Source: an uncultured Algibacter sp.
GTDB taxonomy: Bacteria; Bacteroidota; Bacteroidia; Flavobacteriales; Flavobacteriaceae
Length of the DNA: 64,000 bases
Direction: 5' to 3'
NCBI RefSeq assembly: GCF_947487605.1
Contig: NZ_CANKXK010000005.1
Span: 1-64,000, forward strand
Below, piece after piece: positions 1 to 8,214 of the stretch (the first letter of the stretch is position 1; each line of letters opens with the position of its first letter). The notes below the pieces were generated by a model. The model saw only the letters and a program-made list of their open reading frames with translations. It did no database searches and had not been told where the DNA came from. Made by a program: the position numbers and the translations under genes.

Positions 1-474
1 GCCGATTATATCGCTTGGAGAGATGGTTTCGCTGGTGTAACTTCTACCGATATTTGTGGTGCTGCTACAATGAGCTTCACAGAAGGTACTTGGGATTCAC
101 AAGGATGTACTGATACTATAATTGTAACCTTTACAGCTACTGATGAATGTGGATTGACTTCTAGTCAAAATCAAACTTTCGTTATCTCTGATACAACGCC
201 TCCTGCTTTAGCTGGTGGTGCTGATGGAGCTGCTGAGTGTACAGGTGATGATCCTGCTCTTAATGCCGATTATATCGCTTGGAGAGATGGTTTCGCTGGA
301 GTAACTTCTACCGATATTTGTGGTGCTGCTACAATGAGCTTCACAGAAGGTACTTGGGACTCACAAGGATGTACTGATACTATAACTGTAACCTTTACAG
401 CAACTGATGAATGTGGATTGACTTCTAGTCAAGATCAAACTTTCGTTATCTCTGATACAACGGCTCCTGAGTTA
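1..474 (+). repeat. Tandem 264-bp (88-aa) coding repeats in the adhesin
   Basis: Bases 1-264 and 265 to about 474 are successive copies of one unit; the second copy diverges after the TTAPELI junction. Over the shared 205 bases only about five differences are visible, so the copies are nearly identical at DNA level. This implies recent duplication or gene conversion. More copies probably lie upstream of the window. Confidence 0.9.
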
Positions 475-1323
475 ATAACTGAATTCCCTGCTCCTATTTC
501 TGTGAGTTGTGATAACATTCCTGATGCGGCAGAATTAACGTTTGCTGATAACTGTTCAACAAATGTAACTGTTACTTTCACAGAAGAGTTTATGTATACT
601 ACAAATGATACTGAAGAATATGAGATTAAAAGAACTTGGAGAGCAGTTGATGATTGTGGTTTAGAAAGGGAAGTTGAGCAAATCATAACAGTAACTGTTG
701 ATGAATTTATAACTCAAGTTTCAGATGAAGCTTGTGTTGATGATGGCACAGTAGACCTTAATCAGTATGTAAGTGATTTAGATGATGATGCTAGCTGGAC
801 ATTTGTATCAGGTGTTGGAACGCCTATACTGACCGATAATATTTTTGACCCATCAAACTTATTAGATTTCAATGGTGATTATGTATTTAGCTATACGTAC
901 ACAAGCCCAACAGAATGTTTAGAAACAACTGAGGTGACAATAAATGTAAATAACGAATGTGTGGTATTCCCATGTACTTCAAATGATATAGTTATTTCTA
1001 AAGCAGTTACGCCAAATGGTGATAGTTATAATCAATCATTCGACATTGATGCCGATCCTAATTGTGGATTCTTAGCAGAAGTTAAGATATTTAACAGATG
1101 GGGAGCTCTAATTTTCGAGTCTAATAGTTACCCATTAGGGGTCAATGCAACTGGCACACCAGATCCTCTTAAATGGGAAGGACAAGCAAATGGCTCAATC
1201 GGTAATTCAGATACTGCTCCAAATGGAACATATTATTATATAGTCACTTTAAAAAATAGTACTGGAAACGGTGGAGTTGGATTACCTCCTTTTACTGGAC
1301 CAGTTTACTTAGGAACCAAATAA
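1..1323 (+). CDS. C-terminal part of a repetitive T9SS-secreted adhesin (type B sorting domain), 5' truncated
   Basis: The reading frame is open from base 1, so the gene begins before the window; 440 codons are visible. The first 158 residues are Cys-containing repeats of 88 residues, each with four Cys and the block TFTATDECGLTSSQ, as in large flavobacterial surface adhesins. Two further beta-sandwich-like segments follow. The last 100 residues form the gliding-motility-associated C-terminal domain (type B T9SS sorting signal): TPNGDSYNQ, then VKIFNRWGALIFES, then NGTYYYIVTL. Such proteins cross the outer membrane through T9SS and stay on the cell surface. The PorP/SprF-like gene 11 bases downstream fits the usual pairing of type B cargo with a dedicated SprF-like partner. 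Substrate and binding target cannot be read from the sequence. Confidence 0.9.
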   Translation, partial: ADYIAWRDGFAGVTSTDICGAATMSFTEGTWDSQGCTDTIIVTFTATDECGLTSSQNQTFVISDTTPPALAGGADGAAECTGDDPALNADYIAWRDGFAGVTSTDICGAATMSFTEGTWDSQGCTDTITVTFTATDECGLTSSQDQTFVISDTTAPELITEFPAPISVSCDNIPDAAELTFADNCSTNVTVTFTEEFMYTTNDTEEYEIKRTWRAVDDCGLEREVEQIITVTVDEFITQVSDEACVDDGTVDLNQYVSDLDDDASWTFVSGVGTPILTDNIFDPSNLLDFNGDYVFSYTYTSPTECLETTEVTINVNNECVVFPCTSNDIVISKAVTPNGDSYNQSFDIDADPNCGFLAEVKIFNRWGALIFESNSYPLGVNATGTPDPLKWEGQANGSIGNSDTAPNGTYYYIVTLKNSTGNGGVGLPPFTGPVYLGTK

Positions 1324-1334
1324 AACTTTAACCT

Positions 1335-2255
1335 ATGAAACTTATTAAACATTACATAATCGCAATTGCATTGTTTAGTTGTACGTTTGGAGTTGCGCAG
1401 CAATTGCCGCAGTTCACACAGTACATGTACAATACAATTTCTATAAACCCTGCTTATGCAGGTAGTAGAGAAGCCTTAAGCATTGTAGGCTTGCATAGAA
1501 GTCAGTGGGTTGGCTTTGATGGTGGCCCAGTAACGCAAACACTTTCTATTCATACACCTTTAAGAAATGATAGAATTGGCGTAGGGTTGTCTTTTATTCA
1601 AGATGATTTAGGCCCAGAGAATTACTCTTATTTATATGGAGATTTCTCATATACTATTCCAACTGGTGTTGATGGCAAATTAGCTTTTGGTATTAAAGGT
1701 GGTTTAACAGGCTATAGTTTGGATCCAGATTTTCAAGCATCTCAAAGTTTCGATCCTTCTATTAGAGGTATCGAAGATAGATGGAGTCCTAATATTGGTT
1801 TAGGTGTTTTTTGGCACACGAATAAATGGTATGTAGGTTTATCTGCTCCTCGTGTATTGAATACAGACAGAAACCGAGAAGATGGATTTGAAGCTCTTGA
1901 ACGATTGAGCTACTATTTTACTGGTGGTTATGTATTCGATTTAAGCAAAAACATTAAGTTTAAGCCATCATATTTAGTTAAAGCAACAAATGGTGCACCA
2001 CTATCTTATGACTTAACAGCGAACTTCTTATTTAATGAGAAATTTTGGTTAGGTGGTTCTTATAGAGTTAACGAACGTACTGGAGCATTTGGTGGCTTTG
2101 CCGATTTTCAAGTTTCAAGACAGTTACGTGTAGGTTATGCTTACGAGAAACCTATATCCGATATCAACAACTTTACGAATGGTACTCATGAAGTATTATT
2201 AATATATGAGTTCAAGTTCTTAAGCAATAAATTAAAATCACCTAGATATTTCTAA
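1335..2255 (+). CDS. PorP/SprF family type IX secretion system membrane protein
   Basis: A 306-residue protein with an N-terminal signal peptide ending near VAQQ. It carries the family hallmark PQFTQYMYN followed by NPAYAG at the mature N-terminus, then HRSQWVGFDG about 20 residues on; the rest is alternating beta strands of an outer-membrane barrel. PorP/SprF proteins act with T9SS in secretion or surface anchoring of type B cargo, typically the protein encoded just upstream. The start lies 11 bases after the adhesin stop and 15 bases separate it from the next gene, indicating one operon. It is probably a paralogue dedicated to the adjacent adhesin rather than the core PorP. Confidence 0.93.
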   Translation: MKLIKHYIIAIALFSCTFGVAQQLPQFTQYMYNTISINPAYAGSREALSIVGLHRSQWVGFDGGPVTQTLSIHTPLRNDRIGVGLSFIQDDLGPENYSYLYGDFSYTIPTGVDGKLAFGIKGGLTGYSLDPDFQASQSFDPSIRGIEDRWSPNIGLGVFWHTNKWYVGLSAPRVLNTDRNREDGFEALERLSYYFTGGYVFDLSKNIKFKPSYLVKATNGAPLSYDLTANFLFNEKFWLGGSYRVNERTGAFGGFADFQVSRQLRVGYAYEKPISDINNFTNGTHEVLLIYEFKFLSNKLKSPRYF

Positions 2256-2270
2256 TAAAAAAATCACCCC

Positions 2271-4187
2271 ATGAAATTAAAAAATTACATATTAGTTTGT
2301 ATCCTATTGACGGTGAGTTTTACAGCTTCGGCGCAATATGGAAAACAGAAAAAAGCAGATACTTTATTTAATAAGTTTTCATTTGTAAAAGCTTCTGAAG
2401 CTTATCAAGAACTTATAGAAAATAAATACAATGAGGATTATGCTATTAGAAGGTTAGCAGATTGCTACGCGCTTCTTAGAGATTCTAAAAATGCAGCCAA
2501 ATATTATAAAAAAGCTGTTAATCAAGAAAATATTCCAATTGAATACTATTATAACTATGCACAAGCTTTAAGAGGTATTGAAAAATACGACGAATCTAAA
2601 GAATGGATGAAACGTTATAAAGATTCTGGAGGCGTTATAAATACTAGTAAGTATTTGAAAAAAGGTAATTTCATTACAAACATCTTTAATGCAAAGCAAC
2701 AATATTTTTTAAAGAAGTTTAATCATAATTCAAAGTTAAGCGATTTTGGAGCTTATGAGCATAACGGTAAAATATACTTTGCTTCAACTCGTGATGAAGG
2801 AGTATCTATTAAGCGATTATATGGCTGGAACGAGCAACCCTTCTTAGATATGTATGCTGTTGAAAAAGATAGTAAAGAACCTGCAGATCATACTTCAAAA
2901 ATAAAAGGTGATGTAAACTCTATCTATCACGATGGTCCTGTTACTATTACAAATGATGGTAATACTATGTATTTCACTAGAAATAGCTTTATTAAGAATG
3001 TTTACGACAGTAATAGTAAAGGCATAAACCAAGTAAAAATTTATAGAGCAACTCTAGTCGATAGTACTTGGACTAACGTTGAGGATTTATCTATTAACGA
3101 TTCAGAATACAGTACACAACACCCTGCCTTGAGTCCTGACAATAAAAAACTATATTTTGCATCAGATAGACCTGGTGGCATGGGCGCATCAGATATTTAT
3201 TCTGTAGATATTAATGACGATGGTTCTTTAGGAGAGCCTAAAAACTTAGGTGAAGTAGTAAATACTAAAGGAGCCGAAGGTATGCCATATTTAAACAATG
3301 AAGGAAGTTTATTCTTTTCTTCAGATGGTCATGTTGGTCTTGGAATGTTAGATATTTTTGGAACCATTGCCAATGAAGATGGTGACATCGTTGATATCAT
3401 CAACCTTGGTGTTCCAGTAAATTCAAGTAAAGATGATTTCTCTTTTACAATGAATGAAGATGGGCTTTCAGGATACTTTGCTTCCAATAGAGCTGGTGGC
3501 ATGGGAGATGACGATATTTATGCATACAACAGAGTACCATTATTAAACGTTGAAGGTACTGTAACAGATATTGTGAATAAAAAACCTGTACCAAATGCTA
3601 TAATTACATTGTTAGATGGTAATGGTAAGCAGATTGCTTATATGGAAACTGATGAAGAAGGCTATTATGAAATCAATATTGATAGAGATGTAGATTATAA
3701 AATTACTGCTAGCCAGAAAAAATATGAAGATGATGTTAAAAACTTCACTTCTAAAAACATTGAAACTAGCGTAACAACTATTACTGCAGATCTAGAATTA
3801 ACACCAGTACGCGATGTTGTTAAATTAGCCGATTTAGGTATTATTTACTTCGATTTCGACAAGCATAATATTCGACCTGATGCTGCATTAGAGCTTGATA
3901 AAATTGTTAAGTTAATGAACGAAGATTATCCAGGAATGGTAATTAGAATTGAGTCGCATACCGATTCTAGAGGTACATTATCATACAACGATAAATTATC
4001 TATAGATAGAGCTAATTCTACTTACGAGTACATAGTTTCTCAAGGAGTTGATGCTTCAAGAATTACAGAACATCAAGGATTTGGTGAGCGTAGATTAACT
4101 AATGGATGTGATGGAAGTATAAATTGTGAAGAAGATAACCATCAATTAAACAGACGTACTGAATTTATAATTATTCAAATGGAATAG
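2271..4187 (+). CDS. OmpA-family protein with TPR, PD40 and carboxypeptidase-regulatory-like domains (PorE-like)
   Basis: A 638-residue exported protein. Domain order: signal peptide 1-21 (ends ASAQ); TPR helices about 25-120; a WD40-like PD40 beta-propeller about 150-420 (repeated LYFASDRPGG, YFASNRAGG); a carboxypeptidase-regulatory-like beta sandwich about 427-510 (VEGTVTDIVNKKPVPNA); and a C-terminal OmpA peptidoglycan-binding domain (IYFDFDKHNIRPDAA, ESHTDSRG, NRRTEF). This is the architecture of PorE, the periplasmic T9SS component thought to tie the secretion apparatus to peptidoglycan. Position as third gene after adhesin and PorP/SprF suggests a cargo-dedicated paralogue. A terminator follows at about 4215. 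Confidence 0.9.
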   Translation: MKLKNYILVCILLTVSFTASAQYGKQKKADTLFNKFSFVKASEAYQELIENKYNEDYAIRRLADCYALLRDSKNAAKYYKKAVNQENIPIEYYYNYAQALRGIEKYDESKEWMKRYKDSGGVINTSKYLKKGNFITNIFNAKQQYFLKKFNHNSKLSDFGAYEHNGKIYFASTRDEGVSIKRLYGWNEQPFLDMYAVEKDSKEPADHTSKIKGDVNSIYHDGPVTITNDGNTMYFTRNSFIKNVYDSNSKGINQVKIYRATLVDSTWTNVEDLSINDSEYSTQHPALSPDNKKLYFASDRPGGMGASDIYSVDINDDGSLGEPKNLGEVVNTKGAEGMPYLNNEGSLFFSSDGHVGLGMLDIFGTIANEDGDIVDIINLGVPVNSSKDDFSFTMNEDGLSGYFASNRAGGMGDDDIYAYNRVPLLNVEGTVTDIVNKKPVPNAIITLLDGNGKQIAYMETDEEGYYEINIDRDVDYKITASQKKYEDDVKNFTSKNIETSVTTITADLELTPVRDVVKLADLGIIYFDFDKHNIRPDAALELDKIVKLMNEDYPGMVIRIESHTDSRGTLSYNDKLSIDRANSTYEYIVSQGVDASRITEHQGFGERRLTNGCDGSINCEEDNHQLNRRTEFIIIQME

Positions 4188-4214
4188 ACGTTTGAACCTC
4201 AAACAATAATTTTT

Positions 4215-4246
4215 AAAACCATCAAGTGAAAGCTTGGTGGTTTTTT
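4215..4246 (+). terminator. Rho-independent terminator of the adhesin operon
   Basis: A 9-bp stem (ACCATCAAG with CTTGGTGGT, one G-T pair) around a 6-base loop is followed by six Ts, 31 bases after the PorE-like stop codon. Confidence 0.85.
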
Positions 4247-4429
4247 AGTTAATTTAACAGCTCACGATTGTTTAGTAATTGTTTAAATTATTCAGCCTTA
4301 CCTACTAAAAAAGATAACAGCTATAAAAACAATTAAGATTTCACTAACCTTTGTACGCTAGTTATAAGTATACTATTCTTCTTAACTACATGTTAAAAGT
4401 CATATAAACAAAATAATTTATAGGGAGTT

Positions 4430-4813
4430 ATGGAAACATGTCCTTTTGCTTCATATAACCATACGGCATTGTTGGTAATAGATTTAGATTCTAGTGTTGC
4501 ATGTTATCAGTATATCTTTAATTTTGATACAATCAACTACCCTTTTCCATACAGAAAACATATAAAAGCAAAATGGCTTTCCATTGGAGGTAATGCTGAA
4601 TTACATTTAGGCGAATTTATTGGAGATACAACACAACACTATTACACTAGACATATTGGATTTACCGATAAATCTATAGATTCTATATTTTCAAGACCAA
4701 AAAACTTAATTATACGTTACCTCAAATTGAAAAAACACCAAATGGTGAAAGAACTAATCGTATTACCGATATTGATAGCAATAACATACATATCATTGAA
4801 AGACAATAGATAG
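4430..4813 (+). pseudogene. Glyoxalase/VOC-family protein, frameshifted (or -1 programmed frameshift)
   Basis: The first 90 residues match the vicinal-oxygen-chelate fold (NHTALLVIDLDSSVACYQ, then AELHLGEF, then RHIGFTDKSID). After codon 90 the frame becomes basic and unlike the family. In the -1 frame the sequence continues as LNYTLPQIEKTPNGERTNRI, then TDIDSNNIHIIERQ, stopping at 4807-4809. That is a normal VOC C-terminus including the last metal-ligand-type Glu. The switch point is six As at 4699-4704, where the heptamer A_AAA_AAC (4699-4705) sits in the zero frame. One missing A would explain it as a mutation or base-calling error. The heptamer is also a classical -1 slippery sequence, so recoding cannot be excluded. 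The repaired product would be about 126 residues, normal for the family. Confidence 0.65.
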
Positions 4814-4842
4814 ACTAATGTTTGAAGTCCATCTTAAGAACT

Positions 4843-4876
4843 AAAAAAATCCTCTCATCTCTGAGAGGATTTTATA
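4843..4876. terminator. Hairpin terminator after the VOC gene, likely bidirectional
   Basis: ATCCTCTCA (4849-4857) pairs with TGAGAGGAT (4862-4870) around a 4-base loop, with an A-run before and a T-run after the stem. This suits termination of the rightward gene and possibly of leftward transcription from the CAP side. Confidence 0.8.
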
Positions 4877-5021
4877 CCTAAAGCTAAATTCAATAACAAC
4901 AAGTTATCAAAAAATAACCATTTAATTACCAGTGTAAAAAGTCATAATAGACTAATACTTAGTTGCTACTAATCAGTAAATAAAAGGTTATGGGGTTATT
5001 GCTTAATAATATTAAACAATA

Positions 5022-5516
5022 TTATTTCTTTATGAAGATGTTGGTATAATACCACTTTCCTTCAGAGTTTTGTTCAGCAGAAATTTCAAAGTTTGTAAAA
5101 TCGCCTTCTATGTTTGCTTTATGTCCTTCACTTCTTATCCACGCATTAACAACGGACTGAGCAGAAGTATACCCGTAAGCAACATTTTCTGAAACAATTT
5201 TAGCTCCAGCATTATTTTTTAAATAACTGCTTCTAGTATAAAAATTATCGTGAGAAACAACAGCATTATCAACCATATAGTCTGTATGTGTATATGCAAC
5301 AGATTTTACAACAGGTAAGGCATTTAATGGATTTAGACCTTCTGAAAGTCTATGATTATTAATAAGCTCTAAGATTTCAATCTCAATAGTTTTAGCAGTA
5401 GGTACTACAAGATTTTCAGTAATAGCTTCAACTTGATCGTCTACACTATCCGTTGAACATGAGTATGTTAGGATAGTAAACAGTGCCAATAAAGGCAGTT
5501 TTCTTAATAACTTCAT
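5022..5516 (-). CDS. CAP-domain (SCP/PR1-like) lipoprotein
   Basis: A 164-residue protein with a lipoprotein signal (LTYSC) and a Ser/Asp-rich stretch after the Cys (CSTDSVDD) resembling the surface-export signal of Bacteroidota lipoproteins. Residues about 40-160 form a CAP domain: ELINNHR, the His/Glu pair positions in HTDYM and SENVAYG, then VNAWIRSEGHKANI, and an aromatic C-terminal strand. Bacterial CAP proteins are secreted and of mostly unknown role. It is a single-gene unit between the VOC gene and pdxH. The upstream region has a palindrome and repeated TCGAT boxes. Confidence 0.88.
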   Translation of the reverse strand: MKLLRKLPLLALFTILTYSCSTDSVDDQVEAITENLVVPTAKTIEIEILELINNHRLSEGLNPLNALPVVKSVAYTHTDYMVDNAVVSHDNFYTRSSYLKNNAGAKIVSENVAYGYTSAQSVVNAWIRSEGHKANIEGDFTNFEISAEQNSEGKWYYTNIFIKK

Positions 5517-5590
5517 AAGTAGGTAAATTTAGATTTGGTTCTGTAAAATTAGCAGCCTACTTAGAAGAGAGTGTTAAGGAAATGTTAAAA

Positions 5591-5640
5591 TCGATTAAAT
5601 ACATGTATTTTGTCGATACATTATGTTTTTAATCGATGAA
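5591..5640. promoter_or_regulatory. Palindrome and TCGAT boxes upstream of the CAP gene
   Basis: A perfect 14-bp palindrome AAATACATGTATTT (5597-5610) lies among three TCGAT boxes starting at 5591, 5613 and 5633, about two helical turns apart. Two boxes share the longer form TCGATNAAATAC. This could be an operator for the leftward CAP gene; no regulator is identifiable. Confidence 0.35.
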
Positions 5641-5681
5641 ATACGTTTTTTAGAATCAAAAAGGTGTATTTCAACGATATT

Positions 5682-6329
5682 TTATGGAGATAATCGATGA
5701 ATTTGCCAATTGTAGTCCTTTTGAAGTTGATAACGTATTCTATCATGAAGTCTATTAGGGCGTCCTTGCCAGAATTCAATTTCTACTGGCTTTACAATAT
5801 AACCACCCCAAGTTACTGGTCTAGGGATTTCCTTGCCTTCAAATTTTTTTTCAAGAGATAATAATTTTTTTTCTAAAACTTCTCTATTAAATACAACTTC
5901 ACTTTGATTGGATGCGATTGCACCTAATTGGCTTCCTCTTGGGCGCGACTCAAAATAACCATCACTTAAATTTGATGCTATTTTTTCTGCTTTACCCTTA
6001 ATAATAATTTGTCGCTCTGCCCCATGCCAGAAAAACGACAAGCATACGCTAGGGTTTGCCTCTATAGCCTTTCCTTTTTCACTTGTATAATTGGTATAGA
6101 ATATAAACCCTTCATAGGTGTACTTTTTAAGTAGCACTACCCTATTTTTTGGATAGCTATCAACACCAATGGTGGAAATTGTCATAGCGTTGGTTTCATC
6201 TTCAGCAAAAAAACGATCTACCTCATAAAACCATTTTTGAAATAGTTCCATAGGGTTTTCTGGCACTTCGCTTAAAAGTAATTCGCCTTTCTCGTAAGAT
6301 TTTCTATAGTTGCCTAAATCCTTTTCCAT
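5682..6329 (-). CDS. pdxH: Pyridoxamine/pyridoxine 5'-phosphate oxidase
   Basis: The FMN-dependent last step of pyridoxal 5'-phosphate synthesis. The 215-residue protein is normal family length and covers the family from NPMELFQKWF through NRVVLLKKY (FMN binding), HGAERQIIIKGKAEK, SRPRGSQLGA, to the C-terminal WQGRPNRLHDRI and RLSP end. The frame is open for a further 48 codons upstream, but those residues are unlike the family and would run into the divergent SRPBCC gene, so the ATG giving MEKDLGNYRKSY is chosen. It is a stand-alone leftward gene, 72 bases from its divergent neighbour. Confidence 0.95.
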   Translation of the reverse strand: MEKDLGNYRKSYEKGELLLSEVPENPMELFQKWFYEVDRFFAEDETNAMTISTIGVDSYPKNRVVLLKKYTYEGFIFYTNYTSEKGKAIEANPSVCLSFFWHGAERQIIIKGKAEKIASNLSDGYFESRPRGSQLGAIASNQSEVVFNREVLEKKLLSLEKKFEGKEIPRPVTWGGYIVKPVEIEFWQGRPNRLHDRIRYQLQKDYNWQIHRLSP

Positions 6330-6401
6330 ACAGTTGCAAGTTACGTGTTTTTTAAAATATTTATAAAACATTTTTATTATATTAATACCAAACTTTATGC
6401 T

Positions 6402-6830
6402 ATGAAATTTGTTTGTGCTATAGAAATTAATAAGCCAATAATTGAAGTTGCTAAACATTTTGAAGACCCTCAAGCCTTAAAAGAATCGCAAAAAGATTTT
6501 ATAAGAGTAGAATTAATAAGTGGTGTTGAAGGAGAGGCTGGAGCAAAATGTAAATTGGTTTATAAGAAGTTTGATTTGATAGAAACTATAATTCACAACA
6601 AATTACCTAACGAGTTTTATGCAACTTACGAGCATAAGAGTATGACAAATACCATGCTATCAAAGTTCACGGCTATAAATAAAAACAAAACCAAGTTAGA
6701 TACAGAAATTGAGTATTTAGAATTTAAAGGTTTTGTTATAAAACTAATTGCGAAACTATTCCCAAATATGTTTAAAAATCAAGTAGATAAATGGCTTGTG
6801 AGGTTTAAAGCTTATTGTGAAAAAGTATAG
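6402..6830 (+). CDS. SRPBCC-superfamily protein
   Basis: A 142-residue cytoplasmic protein with the START/Bet v1-like pattern: N-terminal strand KFVCAIEINKPIIEVAKHF, a helix, a curved beta sheet (GAKCKLVYKKFDLIETIIH) and a long C-terminal helix (LFPNMFKNQVDKWLVRFKAYCEK). Ligand and function are unknown. The start at 6402 (MKFVC) is preferred over an upstream in-frame start at 6345 because the extra residues are not family-like. It converges with rnz, whose stop lies 2 bases away. Confidence 0.8.
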   Translation: MKFVCAIEINKPIIEVAKHFEDPQALKESQKDFIRVELISGVEGEAGAKCKLVYKKFDLIETIIHNKLPNEFYATYEHKSMTNTMLSKFTAINKNKTKLDTEIEYLEFKGFVIKLIAKLFPNMFKNQVDKWLVRFKAYCEKV

Positions 6831-6832
6831 TT

Positions 6833-7741
6833 CTATTTAAAATCGAAGGTTTTACCATCTTCTGCTAATTCTACATTATCAAAAACTTCTTTTGCTTCTT
6901 CCTTGAATGCATTTAAACTATCGTAACGCGTTGAATAATGCCCAAGTATCAATGTGCCTACATTAGCTTTTTTAGCAATACTAGCGGCTTCTTTGGCTGT
7001 AGAATGCTTCGTTTTTGGTCCTAAATGGGCATGTTTTTCTAAAAATGTAGATTCGTGATATAAAACATCTGCATTTTTTATAATTGGAATAATACTTTCA
7101 TTATAAACAGTGTCACTACAAAACGCATAGCTTTTTGGTTTCTTTCCATTTTTAGTTACAAGCGTGTTCTTTATTAATTTCCCTTCTTCATTTGTTACAT
7201 CAAAGCCTTGCTTGAGTTTTCTATAATATGCAACGTTTATTTTTGCATCTTCAGCGGCAGTAATATCTAATTTTCGGTCTTTAGGTTTCTCTTTAAACAA
7301 AAAACCATTTGTGTAGACCCTATGTTCTAAAGGAATGGTGTGAACTTCAACCACTTCATCTTCAAAAATTAATTCTGATTCTGTAGAAGTTAATTCATGA
7401 AAGAAAATATTGTAATTAGTCCAAGAATCGGCGAGTTTCATTTGAAGCGTGACCACTTCTTTTATACCTTTTGGACCATAAACATGTAAATCGGCTTCTC
7501 TGGTAAGCAATCTAAACGTAGAAATTAAACCTACCAAACCAAAAAAATGATCTCCATGTAAATGAGAAATAAAAATATGTTTTATACGATTAAATTTTAT
7601 TTTATGCTTACGAAGCTGTACTTGAGTTCCTTCACCACAATCAATTAAAAACATGTGGTTACTAATTTCTAGTACTTGAGATGTTGTATTGGTTAAAGCT
7701 CTTGGTGTGGCACTATAGCATCCGAGTATTGATAATTTCAT
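6833..7741 (-). CDS. rnz: Ribonuclease Z (tRNA 3' endonuclease)
   Basis: A 302-residue metallo-beta-lactamase-fold nuclease that removes 3' trailers from tRNA precursors. The metal-binding motif H60-L-H-G-D-H65 is followed by further ligands around AFCSDT and LILGHYSTR, and the exosite-like region is present. Length matches bacterial RNase Z. It is last in a tight leftward block with the DUF3291 gene (1-base gap) and the STAS-like gene (1-base gap), 2 bases after pyrB, so the four genes are probably co-transcribed. Confidence 0.95.
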   Translation of the reverse strand: MKLSILGCYSATPRALTNTTSQVLEISNHMFLIDCGEGTQVQLRKHKIKFNRIKHIFISHLHGDHFFGLVGLISTFRLLTREADLHVYGPKGIKEVVTLQMKLADSWTNYNIFFHELTSTESELIFEDEVVEVHTIPLEHRVYTNGFLFKEKPKDRKLDITAAEDAKINVAYYRKLKQGFDVTNEEGKLIKNTLVTKNGKKPKSYAFCSDTVYNESIIPIIKNADVLYHESTFLEKHAHLGPKTKHSTAKEAASIAKKANVGTLILGHYSTRYDSLNAFKEEAKEVFDNVELAEDGKTFDFK

Positions 7742-7742
7742 T

Positions 7743-8213
7743 TTATTTACTCGGTTTATAATTTAAAAAATCGGTTACCGAAAAGTTGCTTTTAAAACTA
7801 AAAGCAAAAGGTGTATTGCCATAAGTGTTTAGATAATCTAATCGATTTTTTGCATCTTGAAACGTTGGTTCATAACCAATTGGTACATACCAAAAGGCCA
7901 TGTGCATTATTTTCATTTTAGAAAACCATTCTTTTTTACGTTTAAAAACTTCAATATGTCCAGATTTATATGTGTAATTAAATAATGCTTCTAAGTCTGT
8001 CCAAACAGACATATTAATAATTAAGGTGTCATCTTGAAAGACTTCAAGGGCTTCATCTTTATCTTCATCTTGAAGGCGCCAAATAAATCCTTCTGCTTTA
8101 TCTGCTATGGCATTTATTCTATCTAAGTTATTTACAAAATCTTGCATGATTGGGTCTTCCATAGGTGCCAATCGTTTTGCAATATTTACTTGTGCTAGAT
8201 GAAACTCACTCAT
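7743..8213 (-). CDS. DUF3291 domain protein
   Basis: A 156-residue protein with the DUF3291 pattern: FHLAQVNIAKRLAPMEDP at the start, GFIWRLQDE, LIINMSVWTDLEALFNYTY, and MHMAFWYVPIGYEPTFQDA. The domain has a dimeric alpha/beta-barrel (ferredoxin-like) look related to small monooxygenase-like folds. Its biochemical function is unknown. It is sandwiched between the STAS-like gene and rnz in one operon. Confidence 0.85.
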   Translation of the reverse strand: MSEFHLAQVNIAKRLAPMEDPIMQDFVNNLDRINAIADKAEGFIWRLQDEDKDEALEVFQDDTLIINMSVWTDLEALFNYTYKSGHIEVFKRKKEWFSKMKIMHMAFWYVPIGYEPTFQDAKNRLDYLNTYGNTPFAFSFKSNFSVTDFLNYKPSK

Positions 8214-8214
8214 A

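Noticed and set aside
1-474. Tandem repeats as a CRISPR or satellite array
   Set aside because: The 264-bp units are in frame and encode Cys-containing adhesin domains.
6345-6473. Longer N-termini of pdxH and the SRPBCC gene overlapping each other
   Set aside because: The extra residues are not family-like, and each shorter start gives the expected N-terminus with a normal divergent promoter gap.
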